A program made the position numbers and the translations under genes. A stretch of 64,000 bases of DNA. Source: Pseudomonas sp. PD9R. Lineage in GTDB: Bacteria > Pseudomonadota > Gammaproteobacteria > Pseudomonadales > Pseudomonadaceae. Every line of letters begins with the position of its first letter. The first letter of the stretch is position 1. Shown in pieces: positions 45,766-55,309 of this stretch. The DNA lies in the NCBI RefSeq assembly GCF_019200975.1, contig NZ_JAHTMR010000020.1, positions 28,335-92,334 on the forward strand, read 5' to 3'. The notes under the pieces were generated by a model. That model was given only the letters and a program-made list of their open reading frames with translations. It ran no database searches and was not told the origin of the DNA.

Positions 45766-47936
45766 GCCTGGCTTTTGTCGACTTCTTTGCCTATGTGCTT
45801 TTCGGCCTCAAATACCTCGCAATCGCCCTGGCCTTGATGATGTTCGTGCTCGGGCTCGATGACCTGTTCATCGACCTGGTGTACTGGGGCCGCAAGTTGA
45901 TCCGCCGCTGGCGGATCTATGAAAAATTCAAGCGCGCCGACGAAGAACGGCTTTACGCCATTGCCGAGAAACCCTTGGCGATCATGGTGCCGGCCTGGAA
46001 CGAAGTCGGCGTGGTCGGTGAAATGGCGCGCCTGGCCGCTTCCACTCTCGATTACGAGAACTATCAGATTTTCGTCGGCACCTACCCCAACGACGCCGAG
46101 ACCCAGGCCGACGTCGATGCGGTCTGCCAGCACTATCCCAACGTGCACAAAGTGGTCTGCGCGCGCCCCGGTCCAACCAGCAAGGCCGATTGCCTGAATA
46201 ACGTCATCGACGCAATTCTGCGCTTTGAAAGCGACGCAAAAATCCAGTTTGCCGGGTTCATCCTGCACGATGCCGAAGACGTGATTTCGCCGATGGAATT
46301 GCGTCTGTTCAACTACTTGTTACCCGCCAAAGACCTGATCCAGATTCCGGTCTACCCCTACGCCCCGGAATGGCGAGGCTTCACCGCCGGGCACTATGTC
46401 GACGAGTTTGCCGAAAACCATGGCAAGGACGTGATCGTCCGCGAAGCCATGACCGGGCAAGTGCCGAGCGCCGGTGTCGGCACCTGCTTCAGCCGAAAAG
46501 CCATCAGCGCCCTGCTCGAAGACGGCGATGGCATTGCCTTCGACGTGCAGAGCCTGACCGAGGACTACGACATCGGCTTCCGCCTGAAGCAAAAAGGCAT
46601 GAGGTGCATCTTCGCCCGCTACTCGGTGACCGACCCGAAGCTGGCGCTGGAACAACCTTGGGTGTTTGGCATGAACCGGGCGTTTTCCCAAGTGATCTGC
46701 GTGCGCGAGCATTTCCCCCGGGACTTGCACCACGCAATCAGACAGAAATCACGCTGGATCGTCGGCATCGTCTTTCAGGGCACCAAGAACATTGGCTGGA
46801 GCCCCCATGGCTTGCTCAATTATTTTCTCTGGCGGGACCGGCGCGGCCTGATCGCTTACCTGCTGAGCTTCCTGGTCAACCTGCTGTTTCTGGTATTGCT
46901 GGCGATGTGGCTGGTGACGATCATTGCGCCGAACGCCTGGCGCTATCCGTCGATTCTCTCCGACAGCCCGCTATTGCATACCCTGCTTTGGCTCAACGGC
47001 TTGATGTTGCTCAATCGGCTGTTTCAGCGAGGCTGGTTCGTCACCCGCTATTACGGAATAGTCGAGGGCTTGTTGTCGGCACCGCGAATGATGTGGAGCA
47101 ACTTCGTCAACTTCTTCGCCAACCTGCGGGCATTGCGCCAGGTCATGGAAATGGGCGACTCGCGTCGTGTGGCCTGGGACAAAACCACCCATGAGTTCCC
47201 GGCCCTGACCAAAGCCCAGCGCACACCGCTGGGCCATCGGCTGGTGGAAAAAGGCCTGCTGACTGAAGAACAACTTGAGGCCGCGATCACCAACCCGATA
47301 CGGCGTCGGCTTGGCCATGAGTTATTGCTGCGCGGGCACATCAACAGCACGCAACTGGTGGAGGTGCTGGCCGAGCAGCTAGACATGGAATGGGCACCGC
47401 TGAACCCGTTCAAACTCGACAAACGCCTGATCGATCTTGTGCCACGCAAAGTCGCTTCCCACTACGGCGTACTGCCGGTCGCCGAGGAAGGCGACATGTT
47501 GGTGCTGGCCTCCGAAGGGCCGGTCAGCCAGGTGTCACTGGGTGCCATCAGCCGCCAATTGAAACGCCCGGTGCGCTGTCGTCTGGCGCCACAGGGACGC
47601 GTCACCCTGGGCATTCGCCATTGGTACGCCAGCCCGCGCCAGAATGCGGACGTGCATCACATGCTCGACGTGCTGGAGCGTCATCAGGATGATGAGGCCT
47701 TGCTCGAACGCGTAGGCCTGCATCAGGTGTTGCTGGGCAATCTGCTGCAAGTGCGCGGCATGGTGCCGCCAAGCCTGTTCAATCAGGCGCTGATCGACTT
47801 CGACGCCGAGCACATGTCGCTGGGTCAACACCTGATCTCTCGCGGCATGATTACCCAGGAAGTACTCGAACAAGCACTGGTCGAGCAGGCCAGCGAACAG
47901 CAAGCCGCCTACAACATTGTCAGGGAGGTCGAATGA
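45762..47936 (+). CDS. nfrB: NfrB-type glycosyltransferase with C-terminal MshEN-like repeats
   Basis: The 724-aa inner-membrane protein has an N-terminal membrane segment and then a family 2 glycosyltransferase domain: HDAED at about 169-173, TED at about 266 and QKSRW at about 327. Further membrane spans lie near 365-420. From about residue 489 there are MshEN-type motifs: LGHRLVEKGLLTEEQLEAA, RRLGHELLLRGHINSTQL, and, after residue 640, LLGNLLQVRGMVPPSLFNQA and LGQHLISRGMITQEVLEQA. MshEN domains bind c-di-GMP in other proteins, and E. coli NfrB is c-di-GMP activated. It overlaps wecB and nfrA by four bases each. Confidence 0.9.
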   Translation: MSLAFVDFFAYVLFGLKYLAIALALMMFVLGLDDLFIDLVYWGRKLIRRWRIYEKFKRADEERLYAIAEKPLAIMVPAWNEVGVVGEMARLAASTLDYENYQIFVGTYPNDAETQADVDAVCQHYPNVHKVVCARPGPTSKADCLNNVIDAILRFESDAKIQFAGFILHDAEDVISPMELRLFNYLLPAKDLIQIPVYPYAPEWRGFTAGHYVDEFAENHGKDVIVREAMTGQVPSAGVGTCFSRKAISALLEDGDGIAFDVQSLTEDYDIGFRLKQKGMRCIFARYSVTDPKLALEQPWVFGMNRAFSQVICVREHFPRDLHHAIRQKSRWIVGIVFQGTKNIGWSPHGLLNYFLWRDRRGLIAYLLSFLVNLLFLVLLAMWLVTIIAPNAWRYPSILSDSPLLHTLLWLNGLMLLNRLFQRGWFVTRYYGIVEGLLSAPRMMWSNFVNFFANLRALRQVMEMGDSRRVAWDKTTHEFPALTKAQRTPLGHRLVEKGLLTEEQLEAAITNPIRRRLGHELLLRGHINSTQLVEVLAEQLDMEWAPLNPFKLDKRLIDLVPRKVASHYGVLPVAEEGDMLVLASEGPVSQVSLGAISRQLKRPVRCRLAPQGRVTLGIRHWYASPRQNADVHHMLDVLERHQDDEALLERVGLHQVLLGNLLQVRGMVPPSLFNQALIDFDAEHMSLGQHLISRGMITQEVLEQALVEQASEQQAAYNIVREVE

Positions 47937-50900
47937 AACCTGGCAATCGCCATGCCCTGCTCGTCGGCAGCCTGTTGCTGAGTCTTGGCACCGCCATGTG
48001 CCTGCAGGCCGAACCGCTGACTGACTTCGAACAATTTCGCAGCTTCCCGTACATGGACCGCAGCTACCGCGAAGCGAAAAAAGGCAACTGGGCCGAAGTC
48101 GAACGGCTGATGCGCCACCTGCTGACCCTGGTGCCAAAAAACGATGAGGCGCGAGCGCTGCTGGTGGAAGCGCTGGCCAAGCAACGGCGCTACAAGGACG
48201 CCGTGCAAGCATTGCCGGATAACCCCGAGAACAGCGAGGCCCTGCTCAACCTGCGCTTGACCTGGATCGAACAGGATCCCCCGGGCAGCGAACAAGTGGA
48301 ACAGTGGATCGCCAGCAGCAACCTGACCCAACGCATTCGCCTGTGGCAGGCCTACAGCCTAAGCCTGGCCAAGTTCGGTGGCGCAGGCAGGGCCCATGAA
48401 TGGCTGGCGCAACTGGCGCCCAAGGGTGATCAAAGAATTCTGCAACTGGCCCGATCCAATTGGTCCGAGCAGTTGCGCGACTGGAACGGCACCATCGAAG
48501 AACTGGCGCCGCTGGCGGCGAGCAAACAGTTAGACGCGCAAGGTTGGCAACGATTGGCCAACGCTTATGTGCAACGTCTCGACGAAAAACCTTTGGAACA
48601 ACTGCTGCAACAGGCGCCGAGCCCGGAGGCGGCACGCAAGGCTCGACTGGCCATGGTCGACCGGGCCATTGCCATGGGCAATCTCCAGCAGGCGCAGCGC
48701 TGGATGCAGTCACTGCCGCCGGAAGATCTCGCCGATCCCGCGCAACGTCAGCGTCTGTGGGAATTGGCCAGGCAGACCGGCGACACCGACACCGTTAAAC
48801 GCTTGAGTGGCGAATTGCAGCGCCCGTGCCTGGAAACCACCGAATGGTTGTCCCGACGCGACCCGCAAGCAGCGCTCGCGCAACTGCGTACCTGCAAACC
48901 TGATGAAGACCCGCAAACCTGGCTGGTTCTGGCCCAACGCCTGCAAGCCACAGAGCTGTTACAAAGCACGCGGCTGCCGGAACCCTGGGACAGCCGCCGG
49001 CAAGCGCAATTGCTGGACGTCTGGCAGCACGAAGGCCAGACCGGTAAAGTCATGGCCTGGCTCGCCGGCCAGCCGCAGACCGCCGACGTCGTCAAACGCC
49101 GGGCTGAACTGCTCCAGGCCCTGGGGCGCAATACGGAAGCGGCGACACTCTGGGAGCGGCATTATCAGCAGACCGGCGACCTCAGTTCACTGAACCAAGC
49201 GTCCTATCTGGCGTTAAATGCCGGCCAACGTGATCACGCACAACAGTTGCTCGAAAACGCTTATGACCGTCACGACGGCAAACTGCCGTTGGCCATGCTG
49301 CAACGACTGGCCGGGCTGTATGCCTCGTCCACACCGACGCCAGCACAACAGCAACGCATGGTTTCATTGCTCAATCGTGTGGACTCGTCCACCCGCGGCC
49401 AACTGCTGGCGCAACTGGCTGAGAACGGGCAATGCGTCGCCGTACAACAAGCCATTGGCGCGCACCCGCAGGCACCAGGCGACTTCCGCGCACTGGGCCG
49501 CTGTGCCATGCCCGATCGCCCCGGCGAAGCCATCGTCTATTACCAACAGGCAGAAAACCTTGGCGATCGCAGTAGTCGCTTGCCGTTGGCTTACGCCCTC
49601 GAAGCGGCCGGTGATTCGGCTGGGGCATTGGCGATCTGGCGCAACATTCCCGAGGCGGAACTCAGCGATAACGCCCGACTCACCGCCAGTCGCAGCGCCC
49701 TGACGGCGGGCGACCTGCCCGCTGCCGAGCGTTACTGGCAGCAAAGCCGCAGCCGTGGTGCCAACGAATGGGCCTTGGGCGCAGCGATTGCCGATGCTCG
49801 GGGCGATCATGCACTGGCCCTGCAACGCCAACGTTCCGCCCTGCAACAGTCGCCGGACGCCGGGCATTTTTATGCGGCGTCGGTCACCGCGCAAAAGGCT
49901 GGCGAACCGGAGCAAAGCACCGCATGGCTGGCTGAGGCGGTGCGACTCGATCCAAACAACCCGCGTTATCGTGCCGATTACGGCATGCGCCTGGCCGGTG
50001 CCGCGAACAAGGAAGAACGCGCCAAAGCCATTCCGTATCTGCAACGTGCCACCCAGGATTTCCCCGAGGATTATCGACTCGGTGAAACCCTCGCCTGGCG
50101 TTATGACGAAGTCGCAGACAGCGCCTCGGCACGCAATGAACTGCGCCGGGTGATCGACCTGGAACAACACCCGGTAGCGGCCGACGATGTAGACGGCAGC
50201 ATGGAGGCCCGGCGTTATCGTCAGCGCCGCGCCCACGAAACCCTGTCCCGTCGCGACTCGCGCACCATCGCCAGCACCTGGTCACCGGCCGGGGTCTCGA
50301 CCAACGACTTCCTGCGCCCCGATAAAACCACCGATTCCAGTCGCCGTTCGACGTCGCAGAACGTGCAATTGGCCATGTGGGACCACGCGCTGGGCGAAGA
50401 ACCGAGTCGGGCTGGCAGCACGCTGTCAGTCTACGGGCGCGTGTTGCTCGGTGGGGTCGGGCGAACAAGCTATGCCGAATCAATCGGCACCGGTGTCGGC
50501 CTGCGCTACAAGCCTTGGGGCACGGCGAACATCAATTTCTACGGTGAGATCTACAAGCAAAGTCAATTCGACGACCAGGACAATCATGGCCTGAGCCTTG
50601 GCCAGATGTTGATTCCCGAAAAGCTTTCGGATCAGGTCGACGACCACCGTCAGGATGGGCACACGACCACCGATTACCTGCTGCGCGCCACGGCATCGTT
50701 CCTTGATCAGGGGCGCTTCCGTAACGATTGGCGCGTCGATGAAAGTGATTGGGAGGAACGTTTCCTTTATCTGGATGCGGCGTGGTGGACCAAGGCCGGC
50801 GACCATCAATGGCTGTCACGTTTCCAGCAAGGTCACACCTGGAAACTGCCGTTCAATGGCGCACAAACCCTCATGCCCTACGGTTTTCTCGAATTCGCCA

Positions 50901-51097
50901 CCCAGGACCCGAGCAACGACTGGCGCCAGGACTTGCGCACCGGTATCGGCCTGCGCTGGCAATGGTGGTTCGACGATGACATCTACAACGCTTACCGCGC
51001 GCACCTGACGGTTCGCACCGAATATCAGCAATCGCTAGGCGGCAATCTGTACGAGGGCGGCAACGGTGTGCTACTGGGCGTGGAGTTAAATTTCTGA
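47933..51097 (+). CDS. nfrA: NfrA-type outer membrane polysaccharide exporter with TPR region
   Basis: The 1054-aa protein has a signal peptide (HALLVGSLLLSLGTAMCLQA) and a long helical TPR-like region (about 35-750). The C-terminal domain of about 250 residues matches the NfrA C-terminal beta-barrel style and ends in GVELNF with the terminal Phe typical of outer-membrane proteins. In E. coli, NfrA is the outer membrane receptor for phage N4 and is thought to export the NGR polysaccharide made by NfrB. It is coupled to nfrB by ATGA and to the next gene by TGATG. Confidence 0.9.
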   Translation: MKPGNRHALLVGSLLLSLGTAMCLQAEPLTDFEQFRSFPYMDRSYREAKKGNWAEVERLMRHLLTLVPKNDEARALLVEALAKQRRYKDAVQALPDNPENSEALLNLRLTWIEQDPPGSEQVEQWIASSNLTQRIRLWQAYSLSLAKFGGAGRAHEWLAQLAPKGDQRILQLARSNWSEQLRDWNGTIEELAPLAASKQLDAQGWQRLANAYVQRLDEKPLEQLLQQAPSPEAARKARLAMVDRAIAMGNLQQAQRWMQSLPPEDLADPAQRQRLWELARQTGDTDTVKRLSGELQRPCLETTEWLSRRDPQAALAQLRTCKPDEDPQTWLVLAQRLQATELLQSTRLPEPWDSRRQAQLLDVWQHEGQTGKVMAWLAGQPQTADVVKRRAELLQALGRNTEAATLWERHYQQTGDLSSLNQASYLALNAGQRDHAQQLLENAYDRHDGKLPLAMLQRLAGLYASSTPTPAQQQRMVSLLNRVDSSTRGQLLAQLAENGQCVAVQQAIGAHPQAPGDFRALGRCAMPDRPGEAIVYYQQAENLGDRSSRLPLAYALEAAGDSAGALAIWRNIPEAELSDNARLTASRSALTAGDLPAAERYWQQSRSRGANEWALGAAIADARGDHALALQRQRSALQQSPDAGHFYAASVTAQKAGEPEQSTAWLAEAVRLDPNNPRYRADYGMRLAGAANKEERAKAIPYLQRATQDFPEDYRLGETLAWRYDEVADSASARNELRRVIDLEQHPVAADDVDGSMEARRYRQRRAHETLSRRDSRTIASTWSPAGVSTNDFLRPDKTTDSSRRSTSQNVQLAMWDHALGEEPSRAGSTLSVYGRVLLGGVGRTSYAESIGTGVGLRYKPWGTANINFYGEIYKQSQFDDQDNHGLSLGQMLIPEKLSDQVDDHRQDGHTTTDYLLRATASFLDQGRFRNDWRVDESDWEERFLYLDAAWWTKAGDHQWLSRFQQGHTWKLPFNGAQTLMPYGFLEFATQDPSNDWRQDLRTGIGLRWQWWFDDDIYNAYRAHLTVRTEYQQSLGGNLYEGGNGVLLGVELNF

Positions 51098-51975
51098 TGA
51101 GCCGACTTCTATTGGTTATTTGCCTGCTCCTCGGCAGCGCGGCGATCCGCGCCGATGAGCGGATTTTCTATCAGCCGCTGAATGTCGACGCCAGCCTCAG
51201 TCAGGCGCAATGGCGTCAGGTCTGGCGTGACACCGCCAAACAAGGCACCCACACCGTGATTGTGCAATGGACCGCCTACGGCGATTCTGATTTCGGTGGT
51301 GCCAACGGCTGGCTCGCCAACAGCTTGAAACTGGCCCGGGAACAAGGCCTGAAACTGGTACTGGGCCTGAGCATGGACCCGGCCTACTACCAGCGCATCG
51401 ACGCGTTGGACAGCGCCGGGTTGGCGGCGTATTGGCAGGCACAACTTGGGCAGTCACTGGCCCAACAGCAGAAGCTGCGCGAGGACTGGAAACTGCCGGT
51501 CAGCGGCTGGTATCTGCCCATGGAACTGGATGACCAGCACTTTTTGCCGCTTGATCGCCGGCAAACCCTGCAACGCCAACTCAAGGACTTCGCCGGTAAA
51601 CTCGATGCGCCGCTGCATATCAGCGTGTTCAGCGTCGGCAAACTCGCGCCGCAGGTAAATGGGCAATGGCTGGGTGTCGTGGCGAGCGACGGCATTCAGG
51701 TCTGGTGGCAGGACGGTGCCGGCACAGGACGTTTGCCGTCACTGGTTCGGGACCATTACGCCAGGGCACTGCCCTGCTCCATCGGTATCGTGCAGGAAGC
51801 GTTTCAACAGGTCAGCGCGGAGGGCAAGCCGTTTCGCGCTGAACCGGCAACGCTGAATGCAGCAGCGCCGGGCTGCCATCCAACTGCAGTGTTTTCCCTG
51901 CGCTACCGACCCTGGGGCCAGGTGATTCTCGACAATCAGCACCAGAACAAAGTTGACGATGTACAAAGTCATTGA
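51097..51975 (+). CDS. Secreted DUF4434 protein (YbcH-like, glycoside-hydrolase-like barrel)
   Basis: The 292-aa protein has a signal peptide (MSRLLLVICLLLGSAAIRA) and a TIM-barrel-like pattern: VIVQWTAYG, LKLVLGLSMDP and WYLPMELDD, where the Glu may be catalytic. DUF4434 proteins resemble glycoside hydrolases, and E. coli ybcH lies beside nfrA-nfrB. It may trim or release the NGR-type polysaccharide in the periplasm (inference). Start and nfrA stop overlap by one base. Confidence 0.82.
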   Translation: MSRLLLVICLLLGSAAIRADERIFYQPLNVDASLSQAQWRQVWRDTAKQGTHTVIVQWTAYGDSDFGGANGWLANSLKLAREQGLKLVLGLSMDPAYYQRIDALDSAGLAAYWQAQLGQSLAQQQKLREDWKLPVSGWYLPMELDDQHFLPLDRRQTLQRQLKDFAGKLDAPLHISVFSVGKLAPQVNGQWLGVVASDGIQVWWQDGAGTGRLPSLVRDHYARALPCSIGIVQEAFQQVSAEGKPFRAEPATLNAAAPGCHPTAVFSLRYRPWGQVILDNQHQNKVDDVQSH

Positions 51976-52249
51976 AGATGGAAGTGCTCAAGCGCGTTGC
52001 GGCGGATATCAAAGCGGTGATGAGCCTCTTCGAATACGCGCGCCAGGGCGGCGAAGAATTTGCGATTTACCTGGCCGGCGTGCGGCGCGGAGACGTCGAG
52101 GCCTTGGGAGTTGTGTCGAGTGGTCCGTGGACAACCGACCCGACACTCGATGACCATCAGCATTGGCCTGGCCTGGGTGTTTCAAGGCCGATGAAGCGCT
52201 GTATGAGTCAAAACATACGGGGAAGGATCGGTATACCTTTCATCAGTGA
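51976..52249 (+). pseudogene. Decayed GGDEF (diguanylate cyclase) gene fragment
   Basis: Right after the DUF4434 stop, one frame encodes MEVLKRVAADIKA and ARQGGEEFAIYLAGV, the centre of a GGDEF domain with its active-site GGEEF at 52047-52061. Further on, two other frames encode TISIGLAWVFQG and ADEALYESKHTGKDRYTFHQ-stop, which are the C-terminal GGDEF motifs. The pieces are split by frameshifts and the start of the domain is gone, so no active enzyme can be made. Confidence 0.75.
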
Positions 52250-52274
52250 AATCTGCTTCGACTGCCTTGCCGTC

Positions 52275-52349
52275 TTCGCGAGCAGGCTCGCTCCCACACC
52301 GGATCTGCGTCGCTCACAAAATTCCCTGTAGGTGCGAGCTTGCTCGCGA
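52275..52349. repeat. REP pair (GCGAGCAGGCTCGCTCCCAC type)
   Basis: TTCGCGAGCAGGCTCGCTCCCAC and an imperfect inverted partner ending in GCTTGCTCGCGA lie between the GGDEF remnant and the LysR gene. Confidence 0.8.
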
Positions 52350-52354
52350 TGCTT

Positions 52355-53221
52355 CTAACCATTTTTCACCCGCTCGATATAACGCACCACCGCCGGCGAC
52401 TTCTCAAACCGCCGATGAATCAACGCCAGCCACGCCGTGGCGTTGCAGTCCTTGATCTGCCGGTACACCACATTCGGTAAGCTGACATGGCCAACCACCG
52501 ATTCCGGCACCACCGCCACACCCTGACCCAGCGACACCAAAGCAATGACCGCCACCAACCCGCCCGGCTGCGCCCCCAGCTTCGGCACGAAGTCGCCCTG
52601 GGCGGCAACTTGCAAGGTGCCAACGACCTGCTCCGGAAGAATGAAGTGTTCATTCTGTAAATGCGCCGAGTTGATCACCGGCAAACGGGTCAGCCACGAG
52701 TCGTCGGGCAGCGCCAGTACAAAACCTTCGGTGCTCAGGCGCACGGCTTCGATACCTTCGGGCAAGGCCAGCGGACAGCGGATATAACCCAGGTCGAACC
52801 GGCCCTCAAGGATCATATTGGGCAGACTGGCCATAGGGCTTTCCCGCACATTGAGGCTGACGTCCGGATACTCGCCGGCAAACCCCTGCACCTGTTTTTG
52901 CAGCAGCCCCGAGTACACCGCCGAGGCGACGTAACCAAGTTCGATATGACCAATATCCCCGCGCCCGGCGCGCTGGGCATTACGTTGGGCCGACTCGAAT
53001 TGCCGCACCGTGGCCTCGGCCTCGATCACCAACGCCGCACCGGCCTCGGTCAGGCTCACGTCCCGCGCCTGGCGTAGAAACAAGCGTGTACCCAGCTCGG
53101 TCTCCATGTCCTGGATCTGCCGAGTCAGGGTCGGCGGCGCGATCCCCAATTGCTCGGCGGCACGGGTGAAATTGCGGTGACGGGCAACGGCAAGGAAGTA
53201 ACGGAAGTGGCGGATGTCCAT
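52355..53221 (-). CDS. LysR-family transcriptional regulator
   Basis: The 288-aa protein has the LysR helix-turn-helix (FLAVARHRNFTRAAEQLGIA, then TLTRQIQDMETELGTRLF, residues 9-49) and a substrate-binding C-terminal domain. It is divergent from the MFS exporter, with only about 100 bases between, the usual layout for a LysR regulator controlling its neighbour. The inducer is unknown. Confidence 0.9.
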   Translation of the reverse strand: MDIRHFRYFLAVARHRNFTRAAEQLGIAPPTLTRQIQDMETELGTRLFLRQARDVSLTEAGAALVIEAEATVRQFESAQRNAQRAGRGDIGHIELGYVASAVYSGLLQKQVQGFAGEYPDVSLNVRESPMASLPNMILEGRFDLGYIRCPLALPEGIEAVRLSTEGFVLALPDDSWLTRLPVINSAHLQNEHFILPEQVVGTLQVAAQGDFVPKLGAQPGGLVAVIALVSLGQGVAVVPESVVGHVSLPNVVYRQIKDCNATAWLALIHRRFEKSPAVVRYIERVKNG

Positions 53222-53324
53222 CGGTGCATTAGCTCAAAGGTAATGAAGTGATGATGCGCACCTAACAAAGGAGCCGTCAGCCAGCGATACGCTGTGCGCA
53301 ACCTCACAGTAGAGAACCCCTGCC

Positions 53325-54869
53325 ATGTCCGTCAAACCCAAGGTGAGCCCGCGCCTGACCTTGCTCACCGCCTCCGCCGTGTGTGCGTTGATCGTGCTAG
53401 ACACCAACATCGTCGCCGTTACCTTACCGAGCATCGCACGGGATCTGGGGGCAAACTTCGCGGATATCGAATGGGTTGTCAGCGCCTACATGCTGGCCTT
53501 TGCGGCACTGCTGCTGCCCGCCGGCAGCCTGGCCGACCGCTTTGGCCGACAGAAAACCCTGATCTGGGGGTTGGGCATTTTCATTCTCGCCTCGTTGGGT
53601 TGCGGCGCAGCGCCCAACGCGCTGTTTCTTGATATCGCCCGGGCCGTCAAGGGCGTCGGGGCCGCTTTGCTGTTGACCTCGGCGCTGGCCTCCATCGGCC
53701 ACACGTTCCACGATGAAGTGGAACGGGCCAAGGCCTGGGCGTTCTGGGGCGGTTGCATGGGCGTGGCCATGACCGCCGCGCCGACGTTGGGCGGGTTGAT
53801 TACCGAATACGTGGGCTGGCGCTGGATTTTCTACCTCAACCTGCCGGTGGGTTTGTTCTTGATGTTCATGGTCTGGCGTGCAGTGCCGGAATCCCGCGAT
53901 GCCAACGCGGCGCGTCTCGACCCGTGGGGCAGCCTGGCTTTCAGCGCCAGCCTGCTGTGCTTGATCTGGGGCTTGATCGAAGCCAACCGGATCGGCTGGA
54001 ACAACCCCGTCACCCACACCCGTCTGGTCGGCGGTGCGCTGTTGCTGGGTTTGTTCGTGCTGATCGAACGTGTGCAGCAGCGGCCAATGATCGACCTGCA
54101 ACTGTTCCGGCATCCGCGCTTCATCGGTGCCTTGCTCGGCATGTTCGCCTACGCCGCGTGCGCTCAGGTGATGATGACCATGCTGCCGTTCTATTTGCAG
54201 AACGGGTTGGGTTTCAGCGCGATTTGGGCGGGACTGGGCATGCTGCCGTTTGCCGTGACCATGCTGATCTTTCCGCGTGTCGGTGCACGCCTGGCGGGCC
54301 GACTGACGCCAGCCAGCATGATGGCCATCGGGCTGACGCTGGTGGGCATCGGCAACCTGCTCAGTGCCTGGGCCGTCAACAGCGGCGGATACCTGCCCTT
54401 CTCGCTTGCGATTGCGGTGACGGGTGCAGGCGCGGGATTACTCAATGGCGACACGCAGAAAAATATCATGGCCTGCGTACCTCGCGAACGCACCGGAATG
54501 GCGTCGGGCATGAGCACCACCATGCGTTTCAGCGCGGTAATGCTGGCCATCGGCGTATACGGTGCCTTGCTCGCCGGCCATACCGAACAGCAGTTGCACG
54601 CGAACCTGTCGTCCCAGGGCGCGCTGTTGCTCGGACAAACCCAGGGCATTGCCTCGCGGGTGGTGGCCGGGGACATGAGCGCCGCGCTGAGCCTGGTGCC
54701 CGAGGCGACGCGCGCCGTGGTTGAACCGCTGGCGCGGCAAGCATTTGTCGCAGGTTTCAGTTTGCTGCTTTGGGTCGCGGGGCTCGCGGGACTGCTGGGG
54801 GCCTTGGTGGTGGGCACGCTGATGCGCCATCCGATTCCCGCCCCTCAACCGGCCTTAGTGTTTGAATGA
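53325..54869 (+). CDS. MFS drug exporter, DHA2 (EmrB/QacA) family, 14 membrane segments
   Basis: The 514-aa membrane protein has DHA2 motifs: VLDTNIVAVTLPSIARDL in the first segment (motif D1), LADRFGRQKTLIWG in loop 2-3 and GPG-like elements in helix 5. About 14 hydrophobic spans are predicted. It probably uses the proton gradient to export lipophilic or toxic compounds. Its last 15 bases overlap the convergent MerR gene. Confidence 0.9.
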   Translation: MSVKPKVSPRLTLLTASAVCALIVLDTNIVAVTLPSIARDLGANFADIEWVVSAYMLAFAALLLPAGSLADRFGRQKTLIWGLGIFILASLGCGAAPNALFLDIARAVKGVGAALLLTSALASIGHTFHDEVERAKAWAFWGGCMGVAMTAAPTLGGLITEYVGWRWIFYLNLPVGLFLMFMVWRAVPESRDANAARLDPWGSLAFSASLLCLIWGLIEANRIGWNNPVTHTRLVGGALLLGLFVLIERVQQRPMIDLQLFRHPRFIGALLGMFAYAACAQVMMTMLPFYLQNGLGFSAIWAGLGMLPFAVTMLIFPRVGARLAGRLTPASMMAIGLTLVGIGNLLSAWAVNSGGYLPFSLAIAVTGAGAGLLNGDTQKNIMACVPRERTGMASGMSTTMRFSAVMLAIGVYGALLAGHTEQQLHANLSSQGALLLGQTQGIASRVVAGDMSAALSLVPEATRAVVEPLARQAFVAGFSLLLWVAGLAGLLGALVVGTLMRHPIPAPQPALVFE

Positions 54870-55259
54870 GGTCATCACCCGTTCAGCATTTTCATTGCAA
54901 CTCATCCCATCGGGTCGATCGAGGATCGTGTCGATCCACCCCCGCAATTGCGCCTTGCTGTGCGCCAGGTGCCGTTGCATTTCTTCAATCTGCTCGATCT
55001 TGCGTTCGAGCCCCGCCAGCAGCTCATCGTGCTTGAACGCGCCCGTCGCGGTGTCCGGTAATAACTGCTTGAGTTCTTCCAGGCTAAAACCGGCCTGCTG
55101 GGCGCACTGGATGATCTGCAGCGTTTGCAATGCCTGCGACGAATAACGCCGATAGCCGTTGGCTGAACGTTCAACCTGAAGGATCAAGCCCTGCGCCTCG
55201 TAAAACCGGATGCGCGATGCGGTTAATCCGCTCAACTGCGCCAATTCACCAATCTTCAT
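54855..55259 (-). CDS. MerR-family transcriptional regulator
   Basis: The 134-aa protein starts MKIGELAQLSGLTASRIRFYEAQGL, the MerR helix-turn-helix, followed by the wing (RSANGYRRYSSQAL) and a coiled-coil dimerisation helix (LLAGLERKIEQIEEMQRHL). No obvious Cys ligands for metals or iron-sulfur are present in the effector region, so a small organic effector is more likely. It is divergent from the Old Yellow Enzyme gene, across a MerR-type promoter. Confidence 0.9.
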   Translation of the reverse strand: MKIGELAQLSGLTASRIRFYEAQGLILQVERSANGYRRYSSQALQTLQIIQCAQQAGFSLEELKQLLPDTATGAFKHDELLAGLERKIEQIEEMQRHLAHSKAQLRGWIDTILDRPDGMSCNENAERVMTSFKH

Positions 55260-55278
55260 GACCGCCTCGTTTGCCTGC

Positions 55279-55309
55279 TTGACATTAAAGTTAACTTTAA
55301 GCTTAGCCT
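55279..55309 (+). promoter_or_regulatory. MerR-type promoter/operator with 19-base spacer
   Basis: TTGACA (55279-55284) and TAGCCT (55304-55309) are separated by 19 bases, the over-long spacing typical of MerR-controlled promoters. The spacer holds a perfect palindrome TTAAAGTTAACTTTAA (55285-55300). It reads towards the flavin oxidoreductase. Confidence 0.7.

Noticed and set aside
47933..51097. Prophage or phage genes, suggested by the name N4 adsorption protein
   Set aside because: NfrA and NfrB are host proteins of a polysaccharide system; no phage structural, integrase or lysis genes are present.
54855..54869. Sequencing error at the overlap of the MFS and MerR genes
   Set aside because: Both C-termini look normal, and a 15-base convergent overlap is compatible with two intact genes.
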